Shown here piece by piece: positions 25,548-36,596 of a stretch of DNA of 53,370 nt. The position numbers and the translations under genes are program-made. The notes below the pieces were generated by a model, which made no database searches, had not been told where the DNA came from, and was given only the letters and a program-made list of their open reading frames with translations. The DNA is from Parasitella parasitica (lineage: Eukaryota; Mucoromycota; Mucoromycetes; Mucorales; Mucoraceae), in NCBI GenBank assembly GCA_025201805.1, contig MU619340.1, forward strand, positions 6,926-60,295. The letters run 5' to 3'. Each line of letters starts with the position of its first letter. Within the stretch, counting starts at the first letter, position 1.

Positions 25548-26479
25548 ACTGAGCTACTTCTTGGTTGTTATGTGGTGTTCTCTTGCTTCAAGATAAAAAA
25601 AACCTCTAAACCAGAAGAATATCTTTTATCTATATTCAACTTTATGTCAGTATTCCCAGCAAAACAATAATAAATTAAACGTAAACTCTCTACTTCTCTT
25701 GAATTCTTCTTTGCTCTTCTAGCCCACAGTATCCATTTATTCTTATCACGATTCTTCCTTATATTCAATGATGCAATGTTATTCACTGCACCTTCAATTG
25801 CTTATACACAGGAAGACCAATTTTCAAATTCCGAATACTTCACAAACGCTAAAGCAGGAGACGTCGTATCCTCTTTCCAGTTAGCTAATACCCAGTCAGT
25901 ATTCGATTGCATTTTGATGCGCAACACTAGAACCAAAAGTGAACAACTGAGGAAGCTACATTTCAAGTAAACCGCGCTACGTTATCAGTCGTAGGAATTC
26001 ACTACCCCAAACAAAATAGTGTTACTCTTTCCTTAGCATTTGGTTTCTACTTTAGTAGTGTGTCATCAGACATGAGCAATACAAGAACATGGTGAGTGAC
26101 ACGAATATTTGACAACAGATGGCTAATATCTATGTTTTTATAGATTTCATGTTAATTCGGGATAAGAGAAGCAACTAACTATTCCAGAGCATGGCGTCTC
26201 TCGGATACGCTCTTGAGAGTGTATTAAATGCAGGATCGCAACGGTCCTTCTTGGGTTATTCCAAATGGAGATCACTTCAATTAGAAAGTATCTTTTGTAC
26301 AGAGCTTCTTGTGCTGATTGAAATCAGCTTGAACTTCTCAATTCGCACTATTAGCAATTTCAAATTATGCATTCAATAAAAATGAAAAGTCGAAACGATT
26401 GATATATGGTTTATTAGAAACACTCCATCCGCAGACATTTATCAAACATGTTTACAGAATGGTGACTAACGTTTCGTTT
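25548..26479. other. spacer between the two element genes
   Basis: Short plus-strand frames (25776-25970, 26191-26379) without recognised motifs. It may hold further decayed parts of either neighbouring gene. Confidence 0.3.
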
Positions 26480-27320
26480 GATGCCCCAGCTCTTCATCGT
26501 AAACCCAAAAATTTGACCGGATCAAGCTCAGATGAATATGGAGGAAGATATTCCTTCAATTTCATCAGCCGTAAGAATTTGGGCATTGTCCATAACGATG
26601 TAAAATTCCTTCGTCTCAGGAAATTGATCCGTACAGTTCATTGTCTTCTGCAAGAAGATCATGTAATGACCAGTACCAGTATCTTTAGACGCTGGTTTTT
26701 TGGTGTGCAGTTGTTTTCTTTTACAAGCTTCATCAACTTTAATCCTCTTTGATTTAGAGTTAGGCACTCTAGTCTCAATGTTCACCACACCCATGATGAG
26801 ATACCTTATGAGCAGATGGTGTAGTAACTATAGCTTGATTGCCCTTGGTAAATAGTGCTGTTGTTGATCTCATATTGATATCAATGCAGACTCATCTACA
26901 AGTATGCAGTTGCTCATTTAGTCCATGTCTTTCGGTGAGCGTAATATTAGAGTTTTTGGTCACAGGATGACGAGTTACCGCTTCACTGTCGAGTTGCAAC
27001 CATTCTTGACGTAGTTGGTCAGATACAAAAATAGGACCTTCTGCTCATCCGAACAAATAATGTAAACCTTTATTAATTGTGGCATCCTCTACTTTCTTCG
27101 GATCATCAACAGTTGATTCAAGTATTGACTGACGCACAAGCCATTTTTCCAACAAATTAGGAGCCTCTGTTCTTTATAGATTGTCGTCTTCTTCATCCCC
27201 AATTCATAGTTTCGGTGACATCTTTATTGTAAACCCCCACCAAGCCCGTCTTCTGTGAAAAACCTAAAACTCATTATTGCAGCGAATGTGATGAGAAAGA
27301 CAAGATAAAAGATTCTTAGT
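26480..27320 (-). pseudogene. decayed DDE transposase (Tc1/mariner-IS630 type)
   Basis: In transcript order: LLEKWLVRQSILESTVDDPK, then DESA followed one base out of frame by INMRSTTALFTKGNQAIVTT, then TGHYMIFLQKTMN, PETKEFYIVMDNAQILTADE, and after another frame change YLPPYSSELDPV. DESA and VMDNA carry the first two catalytic acids of this superfamily. The third, normally the Glu of a LNPIE-type motif, reads DPVK here, so it is lost. At least three frame breaks and one stop are present. It is inactive as read, but clearly derived from a transposase. Confidence 0.75.
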
Positions 27321-27349
27321 TTGACTTTTGCTTGTTTATTAAATATGCA

Positions 27350-27418
27350 ATTTGGTATAGTCAAATGCGCAGACTGGTAGAGTCAATAAGCGCAGATTAG
27401 TTTCTATCAAAAGCGTCA
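27350..27418 (-). repeat. right inverted end with ~22-bp iterons
   Basis: Reverse complement of the left end; the shared core reads GACTCTACCAGTCTGCGCAT on the minus strand. One more unit-like GGCGCTTTAAA follows outward. Confidence 0.7.
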
Positions 27419-27634
27419 ATTGAGAAGTTTAAAGCGCCAAATGGCACTGGAGGCACTGTATTTAAAGCTTCTGAATGAAACGAGGAGGGGGAGGGGTGTT
27501 CATAAGTGATGGATGATGTATATTAAAAAGTCCCACTCGATGTGAACTATTGTTTGCTTACACCCCTTTTTTTCCTCTTTACCTCACAAATATGAACGTA
27601 AATCTCTAACTAATTGTTGAATATATATATAAAC

Positions 27635-28410
27635 ATGAATACAGGATACAACACAAATGCTTCTTCGTCATCTTCAACCTTATTCCCACCATTAAACGAT
27701 GCCAACAGCTCTCCTGCTTTGGAAGCGATCAGCGAAGGGGGTTTACTTTGGCAGAATGTAAACACATTTGCTATACCTGATGACAATACAGACAAATCCG
27801 ACACATCTTCAACACCTTCACCGTTTTCCTCGTTCAGATTCAATGCACAGACTGCTACGGTGGCAACAGGAGCTGCTAAGACGGGGGTAGAATGCAGTAA
27901 AGAAGACTCGACTGCTTTCAACATATCTTGGGGAGGCGATGATAAACCGCCTACTGAAGTCCACCCAGAAATGAAAGAAGAAGAAGAGCCTAAACCCTCA
28001 AGACCGCTGCCAAAACCCAGAGGTATTAGGAGATTACCAGAACCAGAGCCTTCAGCTGACGGTACAATCGATGAAGATACGTTAAAACGTCGAAAGGTAG
28101 TAAAAATAGAATCTTTACAAACAACGCATCAGGTGATTTATTACGTTTACGATATAAATATATACAGAACACAGATGCAGCGAGAAGATCAAGAATGAAG
28201 AAATTTATGAAGGTGGATCAACTCGAGACCAAAGTAAACACTCTGCAGGCAGAGAATGCAAAGTTGACCTTGAGCAACGCTGTGCTGGAATCAGAGAAAA
28301 GAAGCTTACATGCAAAGGAAAACGAATATAAAAAACGGATCAAATACCTGGAAGACATTATGACATGCCATGGATGGGACTTTGGCAGTAGTAATCATGA
28401 CCAATGGTAG
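27635..28410 (+). CDS. bZIP transcription factor (Gcn4/CpcA-like)
   Basis: Two exons, 27635-28096 and 28168-28410, 234 residues. The first 145 residues are Ser/Pro/Glu-rich, with an acidic patch near residue 115 (MKEEEEPKP), as expected for an activation region. The intron falls inside the basic region: LKRRK ends exon 1 and NTDAARRSRMKKFMKVDQLE starts exon 2, restoring the N-x3-A-x2-S-R DNA-contact pattern. Leucine-zipper heptads follow (QLETKVNTLQAENAKL, then a weaker coil to residue ~220). The basic region resembles Gcn4/CpcA-class amino-acid-starvation regulators, but the assignment to that class is tentative. The start is the first ATG after the upstream poly-T and TATA-like stretch. Confidence 0.85.
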
Positions 28411-29124
28411 AAATAAAGCTGTGTGGTTGAGCGCACGAATGGATACGTGATATGCTGAAGACAAGCCTCATCGTCAATCAAATCAGGTTCATCGCTAGAT
28501 GTCTATAACCCTGAATTGATCTTGAATCGGAAAAATTGCACAACTGGGAGCATTATTTTGCAGTCATTTGGTGCTATTTAAATAGACTGAAACCGCTCTT
28601 GAACAATCCCCAGAGACGGGCACTGATATGTTTCTATGGAGTCGTATGGTGGCACACATGGAAATTAAAAGGGAGTGAATAAACTTGAATGTTTGTGCGT
28701 GGTTAAATTACATTGCTTTATTAAACTTAATTTAATCAAATGGAATGCTATTTGAGGAATTGGCAAGAAAGTCTGTAGGGTTAAGGTTATAATTAGGGCT
28801 TAAATTCAAACGAAAGGGCATTTCGTTGTACCTAACATGCATTCATTTCATACATTTACAAAAGGGTGATTAAATAATCCAGAAAAAACTTGAATCTCAG
28901 TGAGATATCAAATATCAGTATCATTCTTGATGACCCTCTCTCAGAAGTATGATTTTGACCAAACTAAAAATAAATCCATAGTTATACACAATAACTTTAA
29001 AAAAAAAATCTCTTTTATTTCCCTCTTCTTTCTTTCTTTTCTTACAATCTTTCAGTTTTTGAGATTACCTTTATAAAAAAAACCCCCTATTCACTTTTCT
29101 CAATTGTATAATTCTTGTCGATAA
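28411..29124. other. intergenic, nothing recognised
   Basis: 3' flank of the bZIP gene and promoter of the next gene. T/C-rich stretches at 29005-29060 fit a fungal promoter. No open frame of interest. Confidence 0.4.
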
Positions 29125-29595
29125 ATGTCTACTGACGAAGTAACGGTAAGCCTCTCTCGCTTAGCTTTAGCCAAAGCGATTAAAACCCCGGATGCTGGAG
29201 AAGATGAAGCCGAACCATGGACAAAGAGCATCATTTTCCATCAACCTCATATCGATGCTCATATGAGAAGCTCAATTCTAAATCCTCAGTTGCAACAACA
29301 TCACAGACGAAAGAACGGGCGTCCTGGCAACCATAAGCAACCCCTTTCAAAGCAACTTAAATACCCACAGCAACGTCAGCAGCATCAGAAATATCCCCAT
29401 CATCCAGCAAGACAAGCTGCTCCTACGAACCGAGCTCAATCAGATGAAATGAGACAGCCAACTCCATCTCCACCCACTCAGCAGCAAAATAGAGCTTTGT
29501 ATTTTCCACCGCAACCACAATTGCAACAAAGAGCTTCATCTCAAAGTACAAGCAGCAGCAGTGCTGATAAATCGTCTTTGTCATCTGGCAAACCT

Positions 29596-29686
<91 letters not shown>

Positions 29687-31230
29687 AGATAATGACAACA
29701 AAATGCTGACTTGATCACATTCTTCATATAGCTGCTCATAGCAAATCCAGCCGTAAACCTGTACCCAGTGACGATGAAGACGATGAGGACGATGAAGACG
29801 ATGAAGAAGACGATGAAGACGAGGAAACCGATCAGGACAAAGACAAGGAACAAGCTGAAACAAGGAATCATAAGAAATATGCACCTAAATCTACCATCAT
29901 GACTCCAGTTCCTCTTCCTTCTGCCACTAGCACCTTTGTAAATGCTAGCAAAAAAGGAAAGTCTGCTAGTCGTTTTCCACAACCTAGTGACGATGAGGAA
30001 TCTGATCAAGAGGACGACGACGTCTTGGACGATTCAGACGATGAAGGTAATGTAAACACGTGGATGTCTAAATAAATGCTCTCCGGATGAGGACTAAAAA
30101 AAGGCAAATTACTTGATTTAGACAAGAAACAAGAAGAAGGTGAGGAACAAACGTACGCTCGCAGAATGTCTACTCTGAGACGGCTCGAAAGAGGCCCCAG
30201 TCTTCACAAAAGAACTAGATCGACGGGAGACATGATGATGCTGCCTCCAGCGGAAGCTTTTATTGCGCCAACCACAGCCACAGCCGCAGTGGCTACTAAC
30301 GCAGAAGGTTCTATTGAACAATGGAGAATGACGGTACTGGAAGCAGACGGCATTAGCACTCCCACATCAAATGAGTCGATCAAATCCCGTGGCATAGACA
30401 ATGTATCTGGAGGAGAAGAAGGGGATATGGTAGAAGAGCCCATCGTTCGTTCAGGTGCTTCTTCTTATGCTAATATACATCCTTCTCCTCCTCCCCGCCA
30501 ACAAACCCCAATGCCTGATAATCGTAATCGCAGATCCACAATTGGTGAAATGGACATGTTTTATTATCAACAACAGCAGCAGCAGCACATGTACAATATG
30601 CAGTTGCAGCATGCCATGCAAATGCAACAAGCACAGCAAATGGCTCAGATTCAACAATACCAAGCGATACAAATGCAGCAGCAACACCAGGCCCAACAAT
30701 ATAGAAAAGCCAACAATCGCAAAAGTGTATCTGCAATGGATTTGATGTTGCAAATGGAGCGGGAAAAAGCTGCTTCTCGAAACACAAACAAGAAGAAAAT
30801 GCCTGACCCATCCAAAGCTACGCTGGCAGATGGCTTATTAGGCCGGGTGCCAGAACCAGGTCAGCATATTATGAACTTTCAGCATCATCTCATGAAGCAG
30901 CAGATGGCCAGAGCAAGCAAAAGCGACTATCAAATTCGACAGGATGCAGCGGGATCTGGCAGACCACCTAGCTCAATGATGATGAGCAATACAAATAATA
31001 GACGATCGCAAATGATTAGAAGCGAGAGTTCGCCTATACCTACTTTAAGTATGTCTACCCCTATAAACCAAGCTTATTTAATACCAAACAGCCAACAACA
31101 GCAACTGTTAATGCCATCAAATATGCAAGCGATGTCTATGATGCACTCTAATAGATCCTCACAATATCTGAACAGCAACAACAACGGCAAAAGACAGAGC
31201 ACATATTCAAGCTATTATAATCAATTTTAA
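29125..31230 (+). CDS. large disordered Gln/Asp-rich protein, unknown
   Basis: Three exons: 29125-29596, 29732-30046 and 30122-31230, 631 residues. Residues ~60-150 are Gln/Pro/His-rich. Exon 2 encodes a run of Asp/Glu (residues ~170-190), Lys/Ser patches and a second acidic run (DDEESDQEDDDVLDDSDDEG). Exon 3 starts DKKQEEGEEQTYARRMSTLR, then RLERGPSLHKRTRSTGDMMM, then Met/Gln repeats at about residues 400-450 and an Asn/Ser/Gln-rich tail. No folded domain is evident. The basic motifs next to acidic runs suggest a nuclear or RNP role, but this is a guess. A poly-Lys reading through the A-tract would be false: the tract lies in an intron. Confidence 0.75.
29599..29683. repeat. 85-nt A homopolymer inside an intron
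   Basis: The tract starts immediately after the donor G-GT at 29597-29598; the intron ends at 29731 (CATATAG). The length may be imprecise because such runs are hard to sequence. Confidence 0.85.
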
Positions 31231-31342
31231 TATCCGTTCCTGAAATAATAATAATAATAAAAAAAACCCCAATTTTCTGATCTCGTAATATAATAATCGT
31301 TTGCCCCTATTTTTTTCCTTCTTTTCTCACTCTTCCTTGAGT

Positions 31343-33236
31343 ATGACAACGATAGAGCAACACGAGCTTCGATATTTACCATTAAACACACAAGACGATG
31401 GTAAAATCAAGCTAACCACGCCCACTTCAGCATCGAAATGGAAGACAAAAGGTTGGGAATTTTGATTTATATTTGTAAATTTTCAACTGATTTAAATCGC
31501 TCAAAGAGTTCTACTTCTACTACTTTGTCATAATGATGGTGGTTCCTTACATGTTTTATGTCACTTATAGCCTCGGCCAGTGTAAGCTTTTTTTTTTTTA
31601 TTATTTTTTTCATCTGCTAATCTTTATTAACATACAACAGCAAATCACCCAAATTACAACCAGTACAGCAATTTGCTTTCAGACGGCTGGATTTTCAATA
31701 GAAAAGTAGACAATAGCGACATGCAATACGCCCAATTTCGAAACAACCTTCCCTTGCTGTCTATGCTCGCCTGTGTTTATCTTGTATTGAGCCGTATATA
31801 CAGACAATTCAGCACCAAACAGGACCCATTTTACGTGAATCAGTCGTACTTTTACCTGATCAGTGCAAGTATTGTCATTACTGCTCTGCACGGCACAGGC
31901 ATCATCAAGATCTTGCTGATTACAAGCACTAATTTCACCATTGGCCGTATATTTGGTGCAACAAGGTGGAATCCAATCATTACCTGGACGTTTAATTTAG
32001 CAATTCTCTTCTTGAACGAATGTTACCAAGGCTACAAATTCGATGCCATTGGTTTGCCTGTCCTGGTAAATATGATAGGAGATCTAATTGAAGGATTGAT
32101 TCACTGACTGGCTGAAATGCTCCAGGATCAGTATAGTGGATTGCTGCCAAGATGGCATGTGTTTTTCAACTTTAGCATGCTTCGAATGGTATCATTCAAT
32201 ATGGACTATTATTGGCACTTTGGCCATTTAGATGCAGACCACCCTGTTGCAACTTCAGAGCCAACCGAGAAAGAGCGCATACAAACACCTTGCCCACAGG
32301 CTGATTACAACTATTTCTACTACTTGGTGTATATTTTATACACACCACTCTACATCTGTGGCCCCATCATCACATTCAATGACTTTATCTCGCAGATGCG
32401 CACTCCTTGCTCCAAGCTTACTAGAAAATATGTCGTGATGTACGCACTACGACTCGCTGCCGTGGTACTGACAATGGAATTCACACTGCACTATTTATAC
32501 GTAGTGGCCATATCCAAAGCTCAAGCTTGGAGCAATGATACTCCCTTGCAACTCAGCATGATAGGCTACTTTAATCTACTCATTATTTGGATGAAGCTGC
32601 TGATTCCTTGGAGATTTTTCCGCTTGTGGGCATTATCTGATGGAATTTGGCCCGAGGAAAATATGATTCGGTGCATGAGCAACAATTTTTCAGCACAGAG
32701 GTTCTGGAAAAGCTGGCATAGAAGCTTCAATCGCTGGACTATTCGATATATTTACATTCCTCTGGGTGGCTCCAAGTATTTCGCTTTTAGTATGTGGGTA
32801 GTGTTTACCTTTGTAGCCATCTGGCATGATATAGAGCTCAAGCTTTTAGCTTGGGGATGGCTGATTTGCTTGTTTCTTTTACCTGAAATCATTGGGTCTC
32901 GATTGTTTACGCTGAAAAGAGTAAGTGTGGGAGGATTCCAGTGATTTTGATCCAAATGTCATATTAACAGTGTGATAGTTTGGCCATACTTGGTATTACC
33001 GATTCGTGTGTGGATTGGGGGCTGTTTGTAATATCCTTATGATGATGGTGGCCAACTTGGTTGGCTTCTGTCTCGGCTTGGACGGAATGAAAGCCATGAT
33101 AATTCAAATAGTCAGCTCTGCAGATGGCCTAGTTTTCTTGTTCACCGTTATTTTCTGTCTATACGTCGCCGCACAGATCATGTTTGAAATCAGAGAATCT
33201 GAGAAGCGAAGGGGAGATCCCAAATGGACAATGTAG
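31343..33236 (+). CDS. GUP1: Gup1-type MBOAT membrane O-acyltransferase
   Basis: Multipass ER/plasma-membrane protein of the membrane-bound O-acyltransferase family; yeast Gup1 remodels GPI-anchor lipids and affects glycerol uptake and membrane order. Five exons: 31343-31451, 31507-31581, 31641-32065, 32126-32920 and 32979-33236, giving 553 residues (yeast 560). Signatures include FYFYYFVIMMVVPYMFY (first membrane segment), LLPRWHVFFNFSMLRMVSFN, YILYTPLYICGPIITFNDFI, FWKSWHRSFNRWTIRYIYIP and VFTFVAIWHDIEL, whose His (about residue 440) is the invariant MBOAT active-site residue. The last exon starts at FGHTWYYRFVCGLGAV after the GATAG acceptor; the earlier AACAG acceptor gives the wrong frame. 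The first intron donor GTTGGG is weak. It converges on the EngB gene with 64 bp between stop codons. Confidence 0.92.
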
Positions 33237-33300
33237 ATACATTTTCATTTTATTTATACATATCACTCAACACACCTTAATAACTGTATATATATACTCG

Positions 33301-34335
33301 CTATTTACTGTCTTTTGTTGATGGACGCACTGTAACGCCCGTGGCATTGACAATAGCCCATTTCACCTTGACCATTTCACTCGCCACATCATCATTACCA
33401 TTAAACTTTTTGCTTCTTTTTTTGCCAGTGACTAATAGTTCAGGATAACAACAAATGGCATTCTCAACAAGATACTTTTCTATAGCAGATTTTGAGGTTG
33501 CAAATGTCTCGTTGGACAATCGATCTCTTTTGGTTAGTATAACTTGATATGATAGTGCCTGCTTATCCAAATGACTCATTAATTGCATGTCTGTGTCTTT
33601 CAAGCCAGCCGCTGGATCGATCAATATGAACAGCCGCTTTAACCTACATCAGAACTAGCTCAGAATCCCCCATCCTAAATTTTCATATACACAGAATGCC
33701 ACTCACTGTTTTCGGTTTGACAGGTAATCCAATATCAAATCGCCCCATTCTTCTTTTGATTTGAAGCCATAGCCTGGCATGTCTACCAATGTGATTTGAT
33801 CGCCCACATTGAAAAAATTCAGTAATCGAGTATGCCCCTAAATTCGAGTTAGTTTTGATGTATCGGTTGGATAAAAGCATACTTACAGGTCGATTTGAGG
33901 TTTTCACAAGTCGACTGTTGTTTGTCAGTGTATTGATTAAGGTCGATTTCTAGAAAAAGAATTGAGAAAATAGATCTTCCAAACTATGAACAATTGCAAC
34001 TTTACACCGACATTACTTCTCCCAACAAAGGCAACCTAATTTTAATAAATTGTCAGAATTCAAAGAAAAAAATGCTGACATGGCTTAAATGCTAGACGCC
34101 ATCTTACCTCAGGTTTAGTTGAATCAGGTGCTTGTTCTGCTTTAGATATGCTTTGGATAAACTTGACAGGCCTTGCGAATAATCGTGTAGCATCAGTAAG
34201 CTGTTCTGAAGAAACAGGAGGCGGCTCGGGGAACGCAACAAGCTTATAACTTCCCTTATCTTTTGCAATTAAATGGTCAGTGGAGCGTTTGAATAGTTGA
34301 ATTGATGAATGAAATGATCGTTTTGCAAGGGCCAT
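33301..34335 (-). CDS. EngB/YihA-type GTPase, probably mitochondrial
   Basis: GTPase of the TrmE-Era-EngA-EngB group; EngB proteins help assemble the large ribosomal subunit, and the fungal copy (Mrx8 in yeast) is mitochondrial. Five exons on the minus strand: 34108-34335, 34006-34035, 33887-33949, 33707-33837 and 33301-33643, giving 264 residues. Motifs: P-loop FVGRSNVGKST, G2 region NRPGHTR, G3 LVDMPGYG and G4 LTKRD. The first ~60 residues are basic/hydroxylated (MALAKRSFHSSIQLFKR), fitting a mitochondrial presequence. Exon 2 is just 30 nt and the second intron splits the P-loop between Gly and Lys. The last exon starts inside KRLFILIDPAAGLKD. Confidence 0.92.
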
Positions 34336-34779
34336 ATTCGATTAATACAAGTTCAGATTGGAAAGAAAGAACAATTTGTAGTCAGACAACCAACAGCCGT
34401 TTATTATTATAAACTTCTTGCCCTAATTTTTTGTGCATATTTCATTTTACTGCTCGACTACTTGTCTTTTGGATCTTGCTTTTGTTTGGAGCGATATACA
34501 TGTTGCTGTGTTGAATAAATATGATTACTCTAACTGAGCGCATTGGAAGTTTTATTTCGAAAAAATAGACTGGACTCACGTTAATCTGTTGATAAATCCT
34601 AAACGTCAACCACCCAAGACAAACGTTTTTTTTTTTGTAGGCCTAATGATAACTAGATGTATTGTATAACTGTAAAAACTTGTCTGCAAGAAAAAACATA
34701 TTTTTATGATGTTCAACCTGTGTTTTATCTGTGATTTTAATCCCTTACTAGGGTTTACTATGGTGATGGATGTAAATGT
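34336..34779. other. intergenic, nothing recognised
   Basis: Promoter side of the EngB-type gene and 3' side of the glycosyltransferase-like gene. AT-rich without clear motifs. Confidence 0.4.
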
Positions 34780-36268
34780 TCACGAGCAAAGTCCTCCGTT
34801 AAATTCAAAACATTCTAATCCTTGTTTCCAAGTATCAATATGTTGTAGACCCCACTTTCCATCCTCATTGTAAAAGGAAGCCTTCTTGTGCAAGATGGCC
34901 TCAATCATTGTTGCATTCAATGATTCGGTGTGTCTCTCTGGAGACTTTTCCCATTCGTTAGGATGCTCCTGATGGCAAGCAAACGATTCTCCACTATACA
35001 CCAGTTTTTTGTCAAATGTTCCTACTGCTGTCAAGATAAACTCCATGTCCATCCATGCAATCCCACCTGTTTCTCTGTATCCCTTGCAATCTTTCCATGT
35101 ATCTCTGTGAGCCATTGTGAAATCTCCAGACTGATCGCCATAATACCAGTAATTGTCGGCATTGATGCTGGAAATTTGAACAGGAGCTGGTAATGAGTAT
35201 TGTCCCCAATCTTGGTCAGCTAATCGACATGCTTCGTATAGCGTTTTATCGTCAGGGAAAGGATCCAAATTGACAATGCTCGGCGGTAAATTTTCATGGC
35301 TGTATGTTTGAATATACATATATAAACATGAATATTAGTTGCCTTGTGTGATGCAACCTCACGAGGTTCTTACATGTTATGGGCACTCTGATACTGCACA
35401 TAGATAGTGTCTTTTTCAAACACACGGGATTTGACAGCATTAATAAAGTTATGTGACCAGATATCGTCTGTAAGAGTATCGTGTCAGCAGCTTTTTTTTT
35501 TTTTTTTTTAATATATAAATTTGTATTCTAATACCTTGGTTTGTACATAGAACGTATTCGCCACGAGCGTACCGAATACCAACATTTTTACCCTCAAATT
35601 CATGCAACGGTGCATTTCCTTTGTTTGGTAGACTTTTGTGTATTTTTTCAGATACAGTGATGATGCGATAATTCAGATATTTGGATCTACGAAATCTCTA
35701 TCAAAATTGCCCAAAGGCAAATTAGCAAATGCTGGCGGAATCAGATCTATTATTCGCATACAAAAGCGTCCAAGATTCGTCTCTTGTCAGAAGGAGGGTT
35801 CCATTCTATTATCAGTAATTCTATTTGTTGTTCGGAATGCTTTGCTAGCAGATAAGCACTGTCTATGAAGTTTTGAAATCGATGGTGTTGGTTTCTGCGC
35901 AATTACGTCAGATACATAATGAACAAATATGCAGCAACTTTCATTATACAATACCCAGCATAGTCATCCATACGAGTAACAATGACAATGGAGAGATAAT
36001 ATTCGGGAACTGATCCTGTATGAAGGCAATGACTCCATTCTTTTTTTGTCATTTTAACTTGATCTCTAGTGGCTGTATTCTTGATGCACCTGACAGGTGT
36101 CTGTTTTATTAATGAATCTGTCATTAATTCAGAGCCCATCACTGCATTACTGTCAACAGGTAAGGATTGCAGACTGCTGTTCTTATTCGTCACGTAGAAT
36201 AAACACAGTAGCGTGAGTATAACTGAAAATCCTGTTAGCGCTGTAGCTGTTCTTTTCGATATATTCAT
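34780..36268 (-). CDS. type II membrane glycosyltransferase-like protein
   Basis: Five exons on the minus strand: 35955-36268, 35762-35894, 35535-35697, 35374-35467 and 34780-35299, giving 407 residues. A single N-terminal membrane anchor (residues ~8-28, TALTGFSVILTLLCLFYVTN) precedes a luminal domain starting at YLSIVIVTRMDDYAG. Then come LLIIEWNPPSDKRRILDAF, KNVGIRYARGEYVLCTNQDD (an Asp-Asp pair where GT-A enzymes bind metal and nucleotide sugar) and DNYWYYGDQSGDFTMAHRDT. The pattern is that of a GT2-like fold, but donor and acceptor are unknown. Each intron is 60-74 nt and the join RRILDAF|RFRRSKYLNYRII confirms the model. Probably Golgi/ER-resident. Confidence 0.8.
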
Positions 36269-36596
36269 GATCTTTCGACAAAATAGAGAGGAAGAAGAGA
36301 AACCATAGCAAAGCCGGCTTTTGGTTCATTAATTTCAATCCAAGTCCTCCCCATGTGCAACCGTACTTTTTTTTTTTTTTTTTTTTTTACAGTACTTTCT
36401 TTGTTGTATATGCGCATACAAATGGGCTTTGATGGTTAGCGAACCACGTTTTGCACGTCTCATATAAAGTTTGGTTCTATCATATTTTTATTTTTGTTTA
36501 AAGATGGCAATGGATATTGATGGTGCAACACTACATTTCGTCCGTCTTTCAAGTATATACATATATACATATATATGTGCAATAGATTTAATCGTA
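36269..36596. promoter_or_regulatory. upstream region of the glycosyltransferase-like gene
   Basis: Contains a T23-24 run (~36367-36390), which on the transcribed strand is an A-tract about 100 bp upstream of the start. It also contains an alternating TATACATATATACATATATATG stretch near 36550, close to the SEC14-like 3' end. No gene. Confidence 0.4.

Larger units (their letters stand above)
23943..27418. mobile_element. ~3.5-kb segment bounded by inverted iteron arrays
   Basis: The ends 23943-24012 and ~27350-27418 are inverted copies with ~70 bp of strong match. Each end is a row of ~22-bp units of the form TGCGCTTTTTGACTCTACCA. Between them, both on the minus strand, lie a decayed DDE transposase (~26480-27320) and a frameshifted lineage-specific gene (24237-25547). 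This is the layout of a degraded autonomous DNA transposon with an extra gene. Exact termini and target duplication could not be fixed. Confidence 0.55.

Noticed and set aside
29125-29709. Frame ending in a run of Lys codons
   Set aside because: The Lys run is translation of an intronic A-tract; splicing at 29597/29731 gives a better continuation in frame.
30451-30811. Leu/His-rich minus-strand frames of 100-113 codons
   Set aside because: They are the reverse of CAG/CAA-rich coding repeats in the disordered protein gene.
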